Assembly (NCBI GenBank): GCA_029168955.1
Contig: JAPDOI010001721.1
Span: forward strand, 85,374 to 149,373
DNA length: 64,000 nt
Reading direction: 5' to 3'
Source: Aplectana chamaeleonis
Lineage: Eukaryota > Nematoda > Chromadorea > Rhabditida > Cosmocercidae
The notes below the pieces were generated by a model. The model ran no database searches and had not been told where the DNA came from. It was given only the letters and a program-made list of their open reading frames with translations. How positions within the stretch are numbered: position 1 is the stretch's first letter; each line of letters starts with the position of its first letter. Shown one piece after another: positions 41,600-53,294 of this stretch. The position numbers were made by a program, and so were the translations under genes.

Positions 41600-41990
41600 G
41601 AGGTTTGGGGCTGTGTTTGAGCTCATTACTCATCAGTTATGAATTACGAAGATTTTGAGAATTGCGATTTACGATTTACTGTAGTGATCTTATGAACCAC
41701 ATGTACGTTAGCACAAATGTCGGCCCTTGATTTACCCGACCGTCCACCGAGCCAGAGAGGTGGGCGGAACGGAGGATAGGTTGTCAGCTAGGCATATTCT
41801 CGAGAGGATCTCGCCGGGACCTCCATGTAACGATAAAGATATGGTGTGACCCTTGTTTGCGCATTAACGTGGGTCAACCAGGTTCGTTAACTAATGGCTT
41901 CAACCTTCAGTTGATCAAAGAGAAGTTTTGGAGACCAAGGGGCCAGTCTCGATCATCCTTTTCTTACACTCTTAACAACTGCTAACTCCT
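41600..41990. other. Non-coding, with an inverted partner at 42800-42940
   Basis: ATGTACGTTAGCACAAATGT and CGACCGTCCACCGAGCCAGA near 41700-41760 recur inverted near 42850-42930. The pair forms the outer arms of an element of about 1.25 kb (roughly 41690-42945) that has family B copy B6 inside. No gene. Confidence 0.65.
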
Positions 41991-41993
41991 TAA

Positions 41994-42474
41994 AGGCAGT
42001 GTTCACGATAATCTTCGATTTTGAGATTAATCGCTAAATCGATTGTTTGGCACCCGGGTAGAACTGATGACGAAGAATTCGAGAAAATGCACCAGAAGGG
42101 CACGAAATTCTCTACTCTCACCCCACCTCTTTACTCTCACAGGAACTGCTTGTTGTGACACTGAAATCTTTTGTGGACCCGTCTTTTGGAATTCTCCCCT
42201 CTCTGTTGCATCGTACTTTCTTTCAGACCCCAACTAATACTGCTTTGCCTAAAATATTCTTCCATTTTCGATTAGCCCCGTTTTTCACCGGTGACAACCA
42301 CGGTTAACATGTTCATCCAATCGGACAACTAGTCCAGGCCAGAGAATAATGTCGCTGAGATAAGACGATTTAGAACTTTTCTCGCCGTTTCTTTACAATT
42401 TTTGTAACACTTGGTGGCCAACGCATTGTTTTGAGAGGAAAACTCGGGAACGAAAACCATCGTGAACACTCCCT
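41994..42474. mobile_element. TTAA-flanked MITE, family B, copy B6 (481 bp)
   Basis: AGGCAGTGTTCACGATAATC to CGTGAACACTCCCT with TTAA at 41990-41993 and 42475-42478. Interior shares GTTCATCCAATCGGACAACT with copy B5 in opposite orientation. Confidence 0.85.
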
Positions 42475-42980
42475 TTAACTTTTGTCCTAGACTTTTCTTC
42501 GTGGCTTTCAGCCATTACCGACATGTTCCAAAATTCCTTAATACAAGTTATTTCTTATGTTTCATTGTACCACACCAGAACACTGGTTCGAACTCGTAGG
42601 TTATAAAACATCAGACCACTATACTTTATGTACGAAAACGGTGAATACGATAAACACGAAGATTGACACTATACATAAGGAGAGGAAGTTGCATAACGAT
42701 GGATAGAAGCAAAAAACATGTGGGGGCAGAATACTCATAAACGTGAATCCCTAACCATCGCTGGAAGTAGTCGTTCGGGTCGCCGGGCCGTCAGGCGGCC
42801 GCGCCCAGCGAGACCCTCTCGAGAATCTGCCTAGCTGACAACCTATCCTCCGTTCCGCTCACCTCTCTGGCTCGGTGGACGGTCGGGTAAATTAAGGGCC
42901 GACATTTGTGCTAACGTACATGTGGTTCATAAGATCACTACATTACGCAATTCAGAATTTCAGTTACGCACAGTCCTGGC

Positions 42981-45047
42981 CAGGGCTGTGCGGTAATCTT
43001 TTTCAAGATTTTCGGAAACGCAAAAAACGATGGAAACGGAAATTCGGAAACGGAAGACACCGCAATTTTTTTGAGTAGTCTCATTCTCACGCTTCGCTGC
43101 TGCTCATTGTCCGCAGATCTCATTCAATAACCACCGATTTCAGTCAATAAACTTATACTTATTCAAAATAAAGTCACTACGAGGCATTCCGCGATTTCAA
43201 TGTCTTGATTCTGGGAATCCGAAGAGGCAATCTCAAAAAATGCTCATATAGCTACCCTTCAGAATAGTGTGCAGCGGGGGTGTGCGGTAATTGTAGTTGG
43301 TCATTGCAATTTTCTGGCCGTCTGGGAGGTTCGTCGATTGCAGAAATTTTATTTTTGGTTGCCGCACACCTCTGGTTCAGAGCCTGTCCCCCAGAAAGCA
43401 GTCCAAGCGGCACCAGGTGTCCTTCAAGGGAGATCAGAAGTCAATTTTCAGATAATCAGAAAATACTTTTTCCTCCTTCAAACCGCATTTGCCTGTTGAA
43501 GTGGATACCAAACGATTCAATTTGGAATTTGAAAAAACCCCCAGCGAGATGGGAAAATTCTCGGAGCCTCCGAAACAGGCGGCAGCGACCGTTTATCCAT
43601 ATGTGTTTCATCATGTTTGTTGCCAGTGGACTTGTTCGGCAGTGAGTGCAGCTTTTTTTCTTCGTTCAAACCATAAAGCACTCAGCAGAGTACCCCGAAG
43701 CGAGTCTCGCTGCGGCAAGGAAATGATAGGGAATGGGGGACGCCAAGCAGCGGACGAGGTCGGCATCGTATCGTGCGACAGCAACGCGGAAACCTCACAG
43801 TGTTTTTGCCGCTGCGAGAGCAGCGTCTCCCTGAGCGACGTCGTCGGCGTGCGGCAACGGAAAATGGTCTCAACCATTTCCATCGCCGGCGTAGAATGCT
43901 GCCTCGATCGAAATTTCTCCATAAATTCGATCTTCTGAGAGTCTTTTGCCGCATTATTTCAACTTTGGTTTTTTAGTTTTCAGTTTTACTATTATTTTGT
44001 TCCAACGTGTGACGGCTGTGATTTATGCGACTACCGCAAACCGTCTGCCAATTTCGTTACTTTGGAAACTATATTTCAAGGCATCATCGCTTTACTGAAC
44101 GCAGGCTCCCAGTTCACTTTATAACTTTCAGGGCGTATTATTTTTTACAAGATGTTTCCAGGCATTTCCTGAACTTCTAAATCATATCAAAGCAGTAAAA
44201 GCTACTCAGAGCTAAATGTGATGTTGAATGAACGCTTCTCTACCAATACGAGGGCGAACGTATTGGCAGAGAAGCGACGCTAGCGACATCGGCGCTACTA
44301 TTCCGCGAAGCCTTCGCGTCCAACGCCGCGCCAGGTTTAGAGAACGCCCCCAGCCCGCGGCGTGCTGCCGGTCGTCGCAACTCTGCGCAGCCGTCAAGTG
44401 AAGACTGTCGGGAAAATGAACTGCAGCTAGCCCTGAATACGCACAGAATTGGGACGTGGATACATGATGAAACTGGTAGAACACATCCGAACACGTATGG
44501 ATAAACGGTCACTGCTGCCTGCTTAGGTTTTCTGAAAATTCTCTTATGATCTGCCTCAAATGAGCCTCGCCTCTGATCGTGGTCACCTCCATCTGTCTCC
44601 TCCGAGACTCCTTTCTGGAAGATAGGTTGCATGTGCAAAGGAAACTATGTATCTCGATTTTTGTTGCTGCCGCGGCGGTAAACAAGCGAAGAATTGGAAT
44701 TTAGAAGCAAAGCTTAACGAAATCATTGAATCTCTGTGGAAAAGCTACATATTTTCAAAAATAATCATCAAAAGGCGTTCAGATTCCTGCCACGTCCATT
44801 TCGTATCATCGTTTTATAGGGTTCTGATCCCAAGCTACCAAACTTCGTGAATGATCTCAGCCAAGCTGAGAGATATTCGCTTGAACACAAGAGGTCGGGT
44901 GTAATTTTCAGCGTCTCACGGAACCTTCAAAAATCCATGCCTAGACTCACTATCATAAATCGTGTTGCACCAATTTATTCCGTTTTCGCGCATAAAAACT
45001 CGGAAACGGAATCGGTAACGGAATAGTTCCGCTAAGCCCTTGCCCTG
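42981..45047. mobile_element. Possible hAT-like element (~2.1 kb), non-autonomous
   Basis: Starts CAGGGCTGTGCGGTAATC and GGAAACGG-rich text; the opposite end read inward is CAGGGCAAGGGCTTAGCGG then GGAAACGG-rich text. Internal inverted similarity: GACCGTTTATCCATATGTGT near 43588 with its complement near 44488. A duplication of 8 bp is not seen (GTCCTGGC versus AGCCACAG). Frames inside (43489-43938 and others) have no motifs. Confidence 0.45.
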
Positions 45048-45109
45048 AGCCACAGTAGTGCTGGTGCACTGGCCCTTCGAAAAATTTCTGTGTAGGATCT
45101 GGTAATGGC

Positions 45110-45358
45110 TGTGTTAGATTATTCGAATATATTTGAAGATCGAATATGTTCGAATAATTGTCAGTGTCGGTAGTCGATTTCGAATAATAATCGAATATGA
45201 GGTTTTTTCGATAGTCGATTTTGAATAATGATCGAATATCTGTTTTTTTTTCGATAGTCGATTTCGAATAATAATCGAAAATCGAGATTTTTCGATTACT
45301 CGATAATCGAATAATTTATTCGAATGTTTATTCGATTGCGAATATTCGAGCACAACTA
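45110..45358. repeat. TTCGAATA-type AT-rich array
   Basis: Units of about 55 bp with TCGATAGTCGATTTCGAATA and AATAATCGAATAT. Ends GCGAATATTCGAGCACAACT and touches a family B end, GTGGACACTGCCTTTAA, at about 45361-45377. Confidence 0.65.
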
Positions 45359-45589
45359 TAGTGGACACTGCCTTTAAAATACGCACTCAGAAGTTGTGCG
45401 TATGGTACAGTTGGAGCCCAACTTATCCCCGCTCCACTGAAGCGGTGGCGCTGGAATACTCTTAGTCTGTGCCCACGTGTAGTAGTCATACTCGGATCAG
45501 TGTGAGTATACAATACTATTACAGTTTTCGCGTCATTTGACTGCATCGCATACCTTGTAAAGATTAAACCTCGATTTATTATAGGCAGG

Positions 45590-46022
45590 GTTCGCGATAA
45601 AAACAACTTTTAAGCTCTCGCCATAAGAATGTAGATTTACTCATCACAAAAATAAAAATAAGGGAAAAACCCGGGAATTCGCGGGAAAAGCGCTCAAAAA
45701 CAAAGTATAACGGCTAATTACCGGTGTCGCCTGGCCCCCTAATTAACGATAAATTCAATAATTCTTGCTTATCCGCCTTTCATTTTGCTGTTAGAGTAGT
45801 CAGCAGTCTCCAAAAATGCTCAGAAATAACTTTAGAAGCAAAATAAAAGCTGACAGAACAGGCTTTTACACAAATCTCGATAATTGGGGGCGGGAGGACA
45901 CCAAGCAGTAACTTGTTCCTGAGCTTTTTTTTCTCCAATTTTTCTTATTTTCACTTTTGTGATGACCAGATCTACGATTACATGGGGAAAGCACAAAAAC
46001 CGGTTTTTAACGAGAACCCTGC
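45590..46022. mobile_element. Family B-like MITE, variant ends (B8)
   Basis: Left end GGCAGGGTTCGCGATAAAAA, right end TTTTTAACGAGAACCCTGCC followed by TTTAA. The left flank is TTATA rather than a perfect TTAA. The ends are a diverged form of AGGCAGTGTTCACGATAAAA. A phrase near 46025-46235 (TCGCTCCAGCCGCGAAGCGG onward) follows and is unassigned. Confidence 0.6.
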
Positions 46023-46324
46023 CTTTAAATCGCTCCAGCCGCGAAGCGGGTGGAGAGGTTTGGTTTTGCCTACACCTTGTGATCACTTGGAATTTTACAA
46101 AGTACTTAATAAAACCTTTAGAACACATTTTCTGGAGATTTCCTTTGGAATATGCGTGAGAGGGTCCAGGAGACACCTGCAGACAAAATTTGAGCCGAAT
46201 CGGTTCATAACTAACAATGTTACGAGCCCGAAAGCTTAAGAAAATTTGATGGTGTGCGCCGTAGGCCGAGGGCCGTAGGCCGTCACGCTTTCCATTCCTC
46301 ACTGCCTGTCTCAGTAGTAGCCAG

Positions 46325-46550
46325 TAGAGTGTTGGAACGAATAATTTTTTTTGAATATTCGAATAAACGAATAATTCGAATATTTCACTTCTTCGAATAT
46401 TCGATTATTCGAATAAACGAATATTTCACTTCTTTGAATATTCGATTATTCGAATAACCCGAATAATCCACTTCTATGAATATTCGAATATTCGAATTAT
46501 TCGAATATTCGAATATTATTCGAATAAACGAATATTTGGGGAACACTACT
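46325..46550. mobile_element. TTCGAATA-array element with AGTGTT ends
   Basis: Left end AGTAGAGTGTTGGAACGAATA, right end read inward AGTAGTGTTCCCCAAATATTCG. Interior is repeats of TTCGAATATTCGATTATTCG plus AAACGAATATTTCACTTC. A similar element ends at about 49312. Small hAT-type element likely. Confidence 0.65.
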
Positions 46551-46956
46551 GCGTACTATCCCATCCAATCCACTCGGGCAAACTGGGGCATCGACCACAG
46601 GCAAATCGCTCGCATTGTAAGCCTGACAACTGCCCGTTGCCCAGCGACGTCCGCCTGTTGTCGGTCTGTTGACATTTTGACCTGTCACGTTTAGCGGCCT
46701 ATTTAGCAGCGGTTCACATCCAGCAAGACTTTTATGTGGCTTAGGAACTACTTTGCACCGACCCGCGTCGTGGTCGGCACACCGACACGCGTCGCGGTCG
46801 GCAAACCGACACGCAGCGTAGTCAGTAGACCCACGCGTCGCGGCTGGGTCGCCCAACATCCACTGAGGCCGCCACCGGATGGGCAGGGCTTCCAGATGCT
46901 GGGCGGGGCCAATGTACTGCATACTTGGGTAATTGAACCGGCTGCACTCTTATTAC
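46550..46956. other. Non-coding with three ~23-bp GC-rich repeats
   Basis: 46755-46830 repeats the phrase CACCGACACGCGTCGCGGTC with small changes, three to four times. Open frames here are the result of the repeat. No gene recognised. Confidence 0.5.
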
Positions 46957-46960
46957 TTAA

Positions 46961-47444
46961 AGACAGTGTTCATGAAAAAAAATGTGTTTCAGTTTCCACT
47001 AGGAATGGGTAGTGGGGGCACACTGTAACGTTTACGTCGAAAGAACGTATGAGAACGAGCCAGGAAAAAGCTCCACAAGAGGCCGAAGTTGCCACTTCGA
47101 GCGCATTGCAAACCTCAAAGCGCAACACACGCCCACCGACGTGAACAAATGAATGGTCGAGATCGAGAGATGAGCGATGGTTTCCGATCAAAAGCCCCGT
47201 TCTTCCCTTCATCCTCAAATTCTCTCTTTACTCAGGTTAGCTCGCATACATCGGCTGCAAAAGACGGAAGTTACAAGCCTCGGACAACTCGTCCACCATG
47301 TTTCCTTAGCTCAATCTTTGAGGGACCATAACTCCGTTCCCAGAAGGTCTTGTACGATTTCAGAGTTATCATTGGAATCAGCATGGGGCCGTTTTCAAGA
47401 TAGGCGGAAAAACAGAAAAACGATTTTTATCGTGAACACTGCCT
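46961..47444. mobile_element. TTAA-flanked MITE, family B, copy B2 (484 bp)
   Basis: AGACAGTGTTCATGAAAAAA to CGTGAACACTGCCT, TTAA at 46957-46960 and 47445-47448. It is almost identical to B1, including its internal GGAATGGGTAGTGG, so both are young relative to other copies. Frames 47089-47331 and 47177-47470 are artefacts. Confidence 0.87.
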
Positions 47445-47452
47445 TTAAGTTC

Positions 47453-47895
47453 AGCATACACGCTCGTTAACGTGGTTGAGATACTAACTACGGAAGTTGA
47501 ATGGCATGGCTCAGAATACAACGCCTATGCATTCTGAAGCGTCGAAAACGACCACAAGTGACGCTACATGATTGAGGAGTCGGCCCCGCACCTGTATTTG
47601 CGTCCTCCCCCAAACAGGAGTGCTGGGCCATTCCCACCATTGTCGATGTGTATGGCTCACTTATTGTACTCATTGTACCACCCACAAGCGTCGCCGATGG
47701 TGGGAATAACCCAGAACCCCTTTTTTGGAGGAGGACGCAAATGCAAGGGCGGGCAGATACGGGGCGGGGCCAACTTCTCACACGTGTAGCGTCATTGTGG
47801 GTCGTTTTGACGCTTCAAAATGCGTAGGCGTTGTGTTCTGAGCCATACCATTATATTTCCCTGGTTATCTCAACCACGTTTACGAGCGTGTACTC
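47453..47895. mobile_element. Large palindromic element (~440 bp)
   Basis: Left arm ACACGCTCGTTAACGTGGTT, GGCATGGCTCAGAATACAAC, GCATTCTGAAGCGTCGAAAA, TTTGCGTCCTCCCCCAAA; the right arm carries the complements, ending AACCACGTTTACGAGCGTGT. Central loop ~100 bp with imperfect matching. No coding. Confidence 0.82.
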
Positions 47896-47899
47896 TGAG

Positions 47900-48665
47900 T
47901 TTTGGCCGAGAAATAGCCGCGTAACAGACGCTAAATGCCTTTTTTCCGAGTAATAGACCCGAAATAGCCGCCAAGTAATGCTGGCTGCGAAATAGTCGCC
48001 AAATAATGCTCGCCGTGAAATAGCCGCGAAATACCCGCTGAATTGCCGCTAAATTTGTGGTCTGCTGCGGCCTAGTTTGGTTTAGCTTAGTTGAGTTCAG
48101 TTGAGTTATGCGCGGTTTATGCGATGGCGAAGTTCCTAGTGCTGCTTTGCCGGGCCCTACTCCGGAATCTCAGCGGCAATTCGAAATACTCAGCGACAAT
48201 CCGTAGTTAGTCGTTGAGACCGACACCATGTCACTGGGAACTCGCCGTGTAATATCTCGCTTCCCAGCTCCATGAGACGTCTGGGCGACAACAGATGCTG
48301 AGTGGCTCAGGATGTGGCGCGAACTTGAGACTACATCCAGCTAGTCGTCCTAGGTGGCTGGAAACCATCGAACTCCACGTCCAGCCTTATGGAAGGAGAG
48401 AACTTGGGCTTTTGCGTCAGAATTCAGGTTAAGTTCACCGGGAAAGTAGACAAATAGCATCACCGAACCAGTTTCATGAAAATACACATGAAAAATGGCT
48501 CATTCTGGCAATCATCGTAAGAAATTTCCATGTTGCTCAAGTGTTGCTATACTTATGAGCCGCTCAGAGATTTAGACTTTTCTCCTTATAACTAAAGAGT
48601 TGAAATGGGCATTTCTAGCGTTTTGACAAAATCCTACGAGCGATTTAATATATATTGGAAATACC
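47900..48665. other. Degenerate GAAATAGCCGC repeats, otherwise no feature
   Basis: Near 47905-48055 the phrase GAAATAGCCGC/GAAATAGTCGCC is repeated about seven times at irregular spacing. Similar text is at 16925-17030. No gene recognised to 48665. Confidence 0.45.
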
Positions 48666-48673
48666 TGGCTATA

Positions 48674-48972
48674 CTGTGCCTTATCTGGGTCAAACTCCGG
48701 TCCGCAACTGCGTCTCGACACGCCTTTGCAGGCCGCGCGCCTTCGAGTCGGAAGAGTTTCCAGCCGCCGCAGCTTTGCGGATCTGTTGATTCTAGGTGGG
48801 GTGGTTTTAGAAACTGGAAACTAAAGCAAAATTGAAGAAAACTGCATACAAAAAGCCATATCGTGTCGGCTTCTGGAGCTGGTGAAACTCGTTATTGACT
48901 CGAGCGCGTGCGGCCGCATAAAGCGTGTCGCAACGCAATTGCGGACCAGAATTTAACTCTAGATGAGCACAG
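48674..48972. mobile_element. TA-flanked palindromic MITE, family D, copy D2 (299 bp)
   Basis: CTGTGCCTTATCTGGGTCAA to AGATGAGCACAG with TA on both sides. Same internal text as D1, including AGTCGGAAGAGTTTC and AAAAGCCATATCG. Confidence 0.8.
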
Positions 48973-49099
48973 TAACTTTATATTTATGAGTTACCGAAGA
49001 ATTGTGAGGAGAATTGAAAAGTAGTCACTACGCTAAGATGTTTGAAATGTAAAATCAGGCCAAAATGAAGTGCGATCTGTGTCGAATGTTCAAATTATT

Positions 49100-49315
49100 T
49101 CGTGCATGAATATTCGAGATAAACCGAATATTTTCACTTCTTTGAATTATTCGAATATCTTTCGAATAAACGAATATTCCACTTCTTTGAATATTCGGGA
49201 TTATTCAGATATAACCTGAATAATCCACTTCTCTTTGAATATTCGGAATATTCGAATTATTCGAATATTCGAATATTCGAATATTATTCGAATAAACGAA
49301 TATTCGGGCAACACT
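49100..49315. repeat. TTCGAATA-type array with AACACT end
   Basis: GAATATTCGAGATAAACCGA to ATTCGGGCAACACT. The final part is close to 46500-46547. The left end is not defined. Confidence 0.6.
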
Positions 49316-49414
49316 CTAGTAGCCAGTGCTAATGATCGCAAGCGATCAACTGGGCAGTCAGGTAAGTGGATAGGAGGTAAGTAGCTGGTAATTAATCGAT
49401 TTGTAGGTGAGTGA

Positions 49415-52222
49415 GGATTCTGATGACGTCATCACCACGTCGTGGAAACTACACAGGGCTTCTGATGACGTCATCGGGACTTCATAAAAAATGCTTCGAG
49501 CTTCTGATGACGTCATCGGGACTTCATAAAAAATGCTTCGGGCTTCTGTTGACGTCATCGGGACGTCGTGAAAAGTGCTTCGGGCTTCTGATGACGTCAT
49601 CGGGACTTCATAAAAAATGCTTCGAGCTTCTGATGACGTCATCGGGACGTCGTGAAAAATGCTTCGGGCTTCTGTTGACGTCATCGGGACGTCGTGAAAA
49701 GTGCTTCGGGCTTCTGATGACGTCATCGGGACTTCATAAAAAATGCTTCGAGCTTCTGATGACGTCATCGGGACGTCGTGAAAAATGCTTCGGGCTTCTG
49801 AAGACGTCATCGCGACGTCGTGAAAAATGCTTCGGGCTTCTGATGACGTCATCGAGACGTCGTGAAAAATGCTTCGGGCTTCTGTTGACGTCATCGGGAC
49901 GTCGTGAAAAGTGCTTCGGGCTTCTGATGACGTCATCGATACGTCGTGAAAAATGCTTCGGGCTTCTGATGACGTCATCGGGACGTCGTGAAAAATGCTT
50001 CGGGCTTCTGATGACGTCATCGGGACGTCGTGAAAAATGCTTCGGGCTTCTGATGAAGTCATCGGGACGTCGTGAAAAGTGCTTCGGGCTTCTGATGACG
50101 TCATCGGAACGTCGTGAAATGTGCTTCGGGCTTCTGATGACGTCATCGGGACGTCGTGAAAATGCTTCGGGCTTCTGATGACGTCATCGGGACTTCATCA
50201 AAAATGCTTCGAGCTTCTGATGAAGTCATCGGGACGTCGTGAAAAATGCTTCGGGCTTCTGATGGCGTCATCGGGACTTCATCAAAAATGCTTCGAGCTT
50301 CTGATGAAGTCATCGGGACGTCGTGAAAAATGCTTCGGGCTTCTGATGACGTCATCGGGACGTCGTGAAAAATGCTTCGGGCTTCTGATGAAGTCATCGG
50401 GACGTCGTGAAAAGTGCTTCGGGCTTCTGATGACGTCATCGGAACGTCGTGAAATGTGCTTCGGGCTTCTGATGACGTCATCGGGACATCGTGAAAAGTG
50501 CTTCGGGCTTCTGATGACGTCATCGGGACGTCGTGAAAAATGCTTCGGGCTTCTGATGACGTCATCGGGACGTCGTGAAAAATGCTTCGGGCTTCTGATG
50601 ACGTCATCGGGACGTCGTGAAAAATGCTTCGGGCTTCTGATGACGTCATCGGTACCTCATGAAAAATGCTCGGGCTTCTGATGACGTCATCGGTACGTCG
50701 TGAAAAGTTCTTCGAGCTTCTGATGACGTCATCGGGACGTTGTGAGAAGTGCTTCGAGCTTCTGATGACGTCATCGGTACCTCATGAAAAATGCTCGGGC
50801 TTCTAATGACGTCATCGGGACGTCGTGAAAAATTCTTCGGGCTTCTGACGACGTCATCGGGACGTCGTGAAAAATTCTTCGGGCTTCTGATGACGTCATC
50901 GGGACGTCGTGAAAAGTGCTTCGGGCTCCGACGACGTCATCAGGACGTCGTGAAAAGTGCTTCGGGCTTCTGATGACGTCATCGAGACGTCGTGAAAAGT
51001 GCTTCAGGCGTCTGATGACGTCATCGGGACATCGTGAAAAATTCTTCGGGCTTCTGACGACGTCATCGGGACGTCGTGAAAAATTCTTCGACTTCTGACG
51101 ACGTCATCGGGACGTCGTGACAACTTCTTCGGGCTTCTGATGACGCCAACGGGCCGTCGTGAAAAATGCTTCGGGCTTCTGATGAAGTCATCGGGACGTC
51201 GTGAAAAGTGCTTCGGGCTTCTGATGACGTCATCGGAACGTCGTGAAATGTGCTTCGGGCTTCTGATGACGTCATCGGGACGTCGTGAAAATGCTTCGGG
51301 CTTCTGATGACGTCATCGGGACTTCATCAAAAATGCTTCGAGCTTCTGATGACGTCATCGGGACGTCGTGAAAAATGCTTCGGGCTTCTGATGACGTCAT
51401 CGGTACGCCGTGAAAAGTGCTTCGGGCTTCTGATGACGTCATCGGGACGTCGAGAAAAATGCTTCGGGCTTCTGATGACGGCATCGGGACCTCATGAAAA
51501 ATGCTTCGGGCTTCTGATGACGCTCATCGGTACGTCGTGAAAAGTTCTTCGGGCTTCTGATGACGTCATCGGGACGTCGTGAAAGTGCTTCGGGCTTCTG
51601 ATGACGTCATCGAGACGTCGTGAAAAGTGCTTCAGGCTTCTGATGACGTCATCGGGACATCGTGAAAAATTCTTCGGGCTTCTGACGACGTCATCGGGAC
51701 GTCGTGAAAAATTCTTCGACTTCTGACGACGTCATCGGGACGTCGTGAAAAATTCTTCGGGCTTCTGATGACGTCATCGGGACGTCGTGAAAAATGCTTC
51801 GGGCTTCTGATGACGTCATCGGGACGTCGTGAAAAGTGCTTCGGGCTTCTGATGACGTCATCGGTACGTCGTGAAAAGTTCTTCGAGCTTCTGATGACGT
51901 CATCGGGACGTTGTGAGAAGTGCTTCGAGCTTCTGATGACGTCATCGGTACCTCAAGAAAAATGCTCGGGCTTCTAATGACGTCATCGGGACGTCGTGAA
52001 AAATTCTTCGGGCTTCTGACGACGTCATCGGGACGTCGTGAAAAATTCTTTGGGCTTCTGATGACGTCATCGAGACGTCGTGAAAAGTGCTTCAGGCTTC
52101 TGATGACGTCATCGGGACATCGTGAAAAATTCTTCGGGCTTCTGACGACGTCATCGGGACGTCGTGAAAAATTCTTCGACTTCTGATGACGTCATCGGGA
52201 CATCGTGAAAAGTGCTTCGGTT
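49415..52222. repeat. 42-bp minisatellite, ~66 units, most with TGACGTCA
   Basis: Consensus unit reads TTCTGATGACGTCATCGGGA then CGTCGTGAAAAATGCTTCGGGC (two consecutive parts of one 42-bp unit). GATGACGTCATC is a 12-bp palindrome that includes the CRE/ATF core TGACGTCA. Since 42 is a multiple of 3 and the unit lacks stops in some frames, long frames are open on both strands (49411-50178 plus, 49358-50146 minus, and others). Blocks of diverged units recur: the series at 50660-50870 resembles 51840-52045. No gene is implied. Confidence 0.93.
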
Positions 52223-52229
52223 GGGACGT

Positions 52230-52780
52230 CGTGGAAACCCGGAGAGTGGGCAGATGTTCGGGACCCGTTGCTGGTCATTCGAGAAGTTGTGCAGACCACC
52301 CCGTAGAGTGATTAGGAGTCGCGGACCCGTCCCTGGTCATCCGGAAAATCGTGCAGGACACCCCGGAGGGTGACCCCATTTTGGGTGCTCCCACATTCTC
52401 CACCAGCCTACTGATTTTTTTCTGCAATAAATGTTATTTGCTTATAAGAATCCAAATTCAAAAACAACTTGTTAGAACTATCTCCATTCGCAGCTCAGCA
52501 GAGCATTTTCACATCAAATTCATGGAATCGAAGCGGTTGTTCTGCGAAGGAATGGGGCGGCGGAAACGAAATAATGAGTATGGAATACCGCTTCGTTCCA
52601 CTGATGTGAAAGTCCCCAGATGGAATGGAAGGTAGTTTCTGACTGTGCAGGTTTTGAGTTAGTTTCATTCGAAGGCGAAGAACTGCGGGCAGATTCTGCA
52701 TCCGGCTCTAGGCCAGCAGGTTTTCATGATTATCGACCGGGCTGGCTACGTCTGAGCGACCAACTATAAACGGGGCCTAA
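52230..52780. other. Flank of the minisatellite, no gene
   Basis: Two copies of a ~70-bp phrase (GGACCCGTTGCTGGTCATTC and GGACCCGTCCCTGGTCATCC) at 52261 and 52323. A frame at 52351-52635 has no motif. Nothing more. Confidence 0.4.
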
Positions 52781-53052
52781 AGCCCCTTTCATAGTTGCAC
52801 GTCGGACGACCTTTTATCGAATGTGGAATATCTATCTACTCTATCCTATCCATCCTATCTATCTTGACTTAACAAATTTGATAACGAGTCGGCCGGCAAA
52901 CTGTGAAAGGAGCTTAAAGCCCCTTTCATGAATTACGTCGGACGACCTTTTATCGAATGTGGAATATCTATCTACTCTATCCTATCCATCCTATCTATCT
53001 TGACTTAACAAATTTGATAACGAGTCGGCCGGCAAACTGTGAAAGGAGCTTA
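52781..53052. repeat. 137-bp tandem duplication (two units)
   Basis: The unit starts AGCCCCTTTCAT and contains CGTCGGACGACCTTTTATCG and CTATCTACTCTATCCTATCC. Unit 1 begins at 52781, unit 2 at 52918, with a third start near 53055 that is diverged. Near-identical units indicate a recent duplication. Confidence 0.85.
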
Positions 53053-53294
53053 AGGCCGCTATCAGAGTTGGTTGAGAAAATCACAGTGGCCAACCCGTTC
53101 GACACGTGTGAAAAACATGGAGGTTGCAAATAACATCCGGTGTACCCAGCTGTGGCTGATGCGATCAATATGAATGAATTATGTGGAACGATTTCATGGA
53201 TATCATTCATTTCTTAGCTTATATCATGTGAACATCGGTCGTGTCAGCCACATCGGGGGATTTTTCTAAGATAGTTTTATAATAGGTTGAGTCA

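Noticed and set aside
43489..43938. 149-codon frame and its minus-strand shadows
   Set aside because: No motif; lies in a repeat-like block with inverted similarity to 44455-44540.
42981..45047. Autonomous hAT transposase gene
   Set aside because: Ends look hAT-like, but no transposase motif and no 8-bp duplication were found.
46734..47012. 92-codon frame rich in Arg, Thr and Val
   Set aside because: Produced by three to four copies of a ~23-bp GC-rich repeat and running into a MITE.
49358..51977. Long open frames with 14-residue repeats on both strands of the 42-bp array
   Set aside because: They follow from a unit length divisible by three and lack of stops. Both strands are equally open, the composition is that of the array, and no domain or splice context supports a gene.
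49415..52222. CRISPR array
   Set aside because: Units are contiguous with no unique spacers, in an animal genome.
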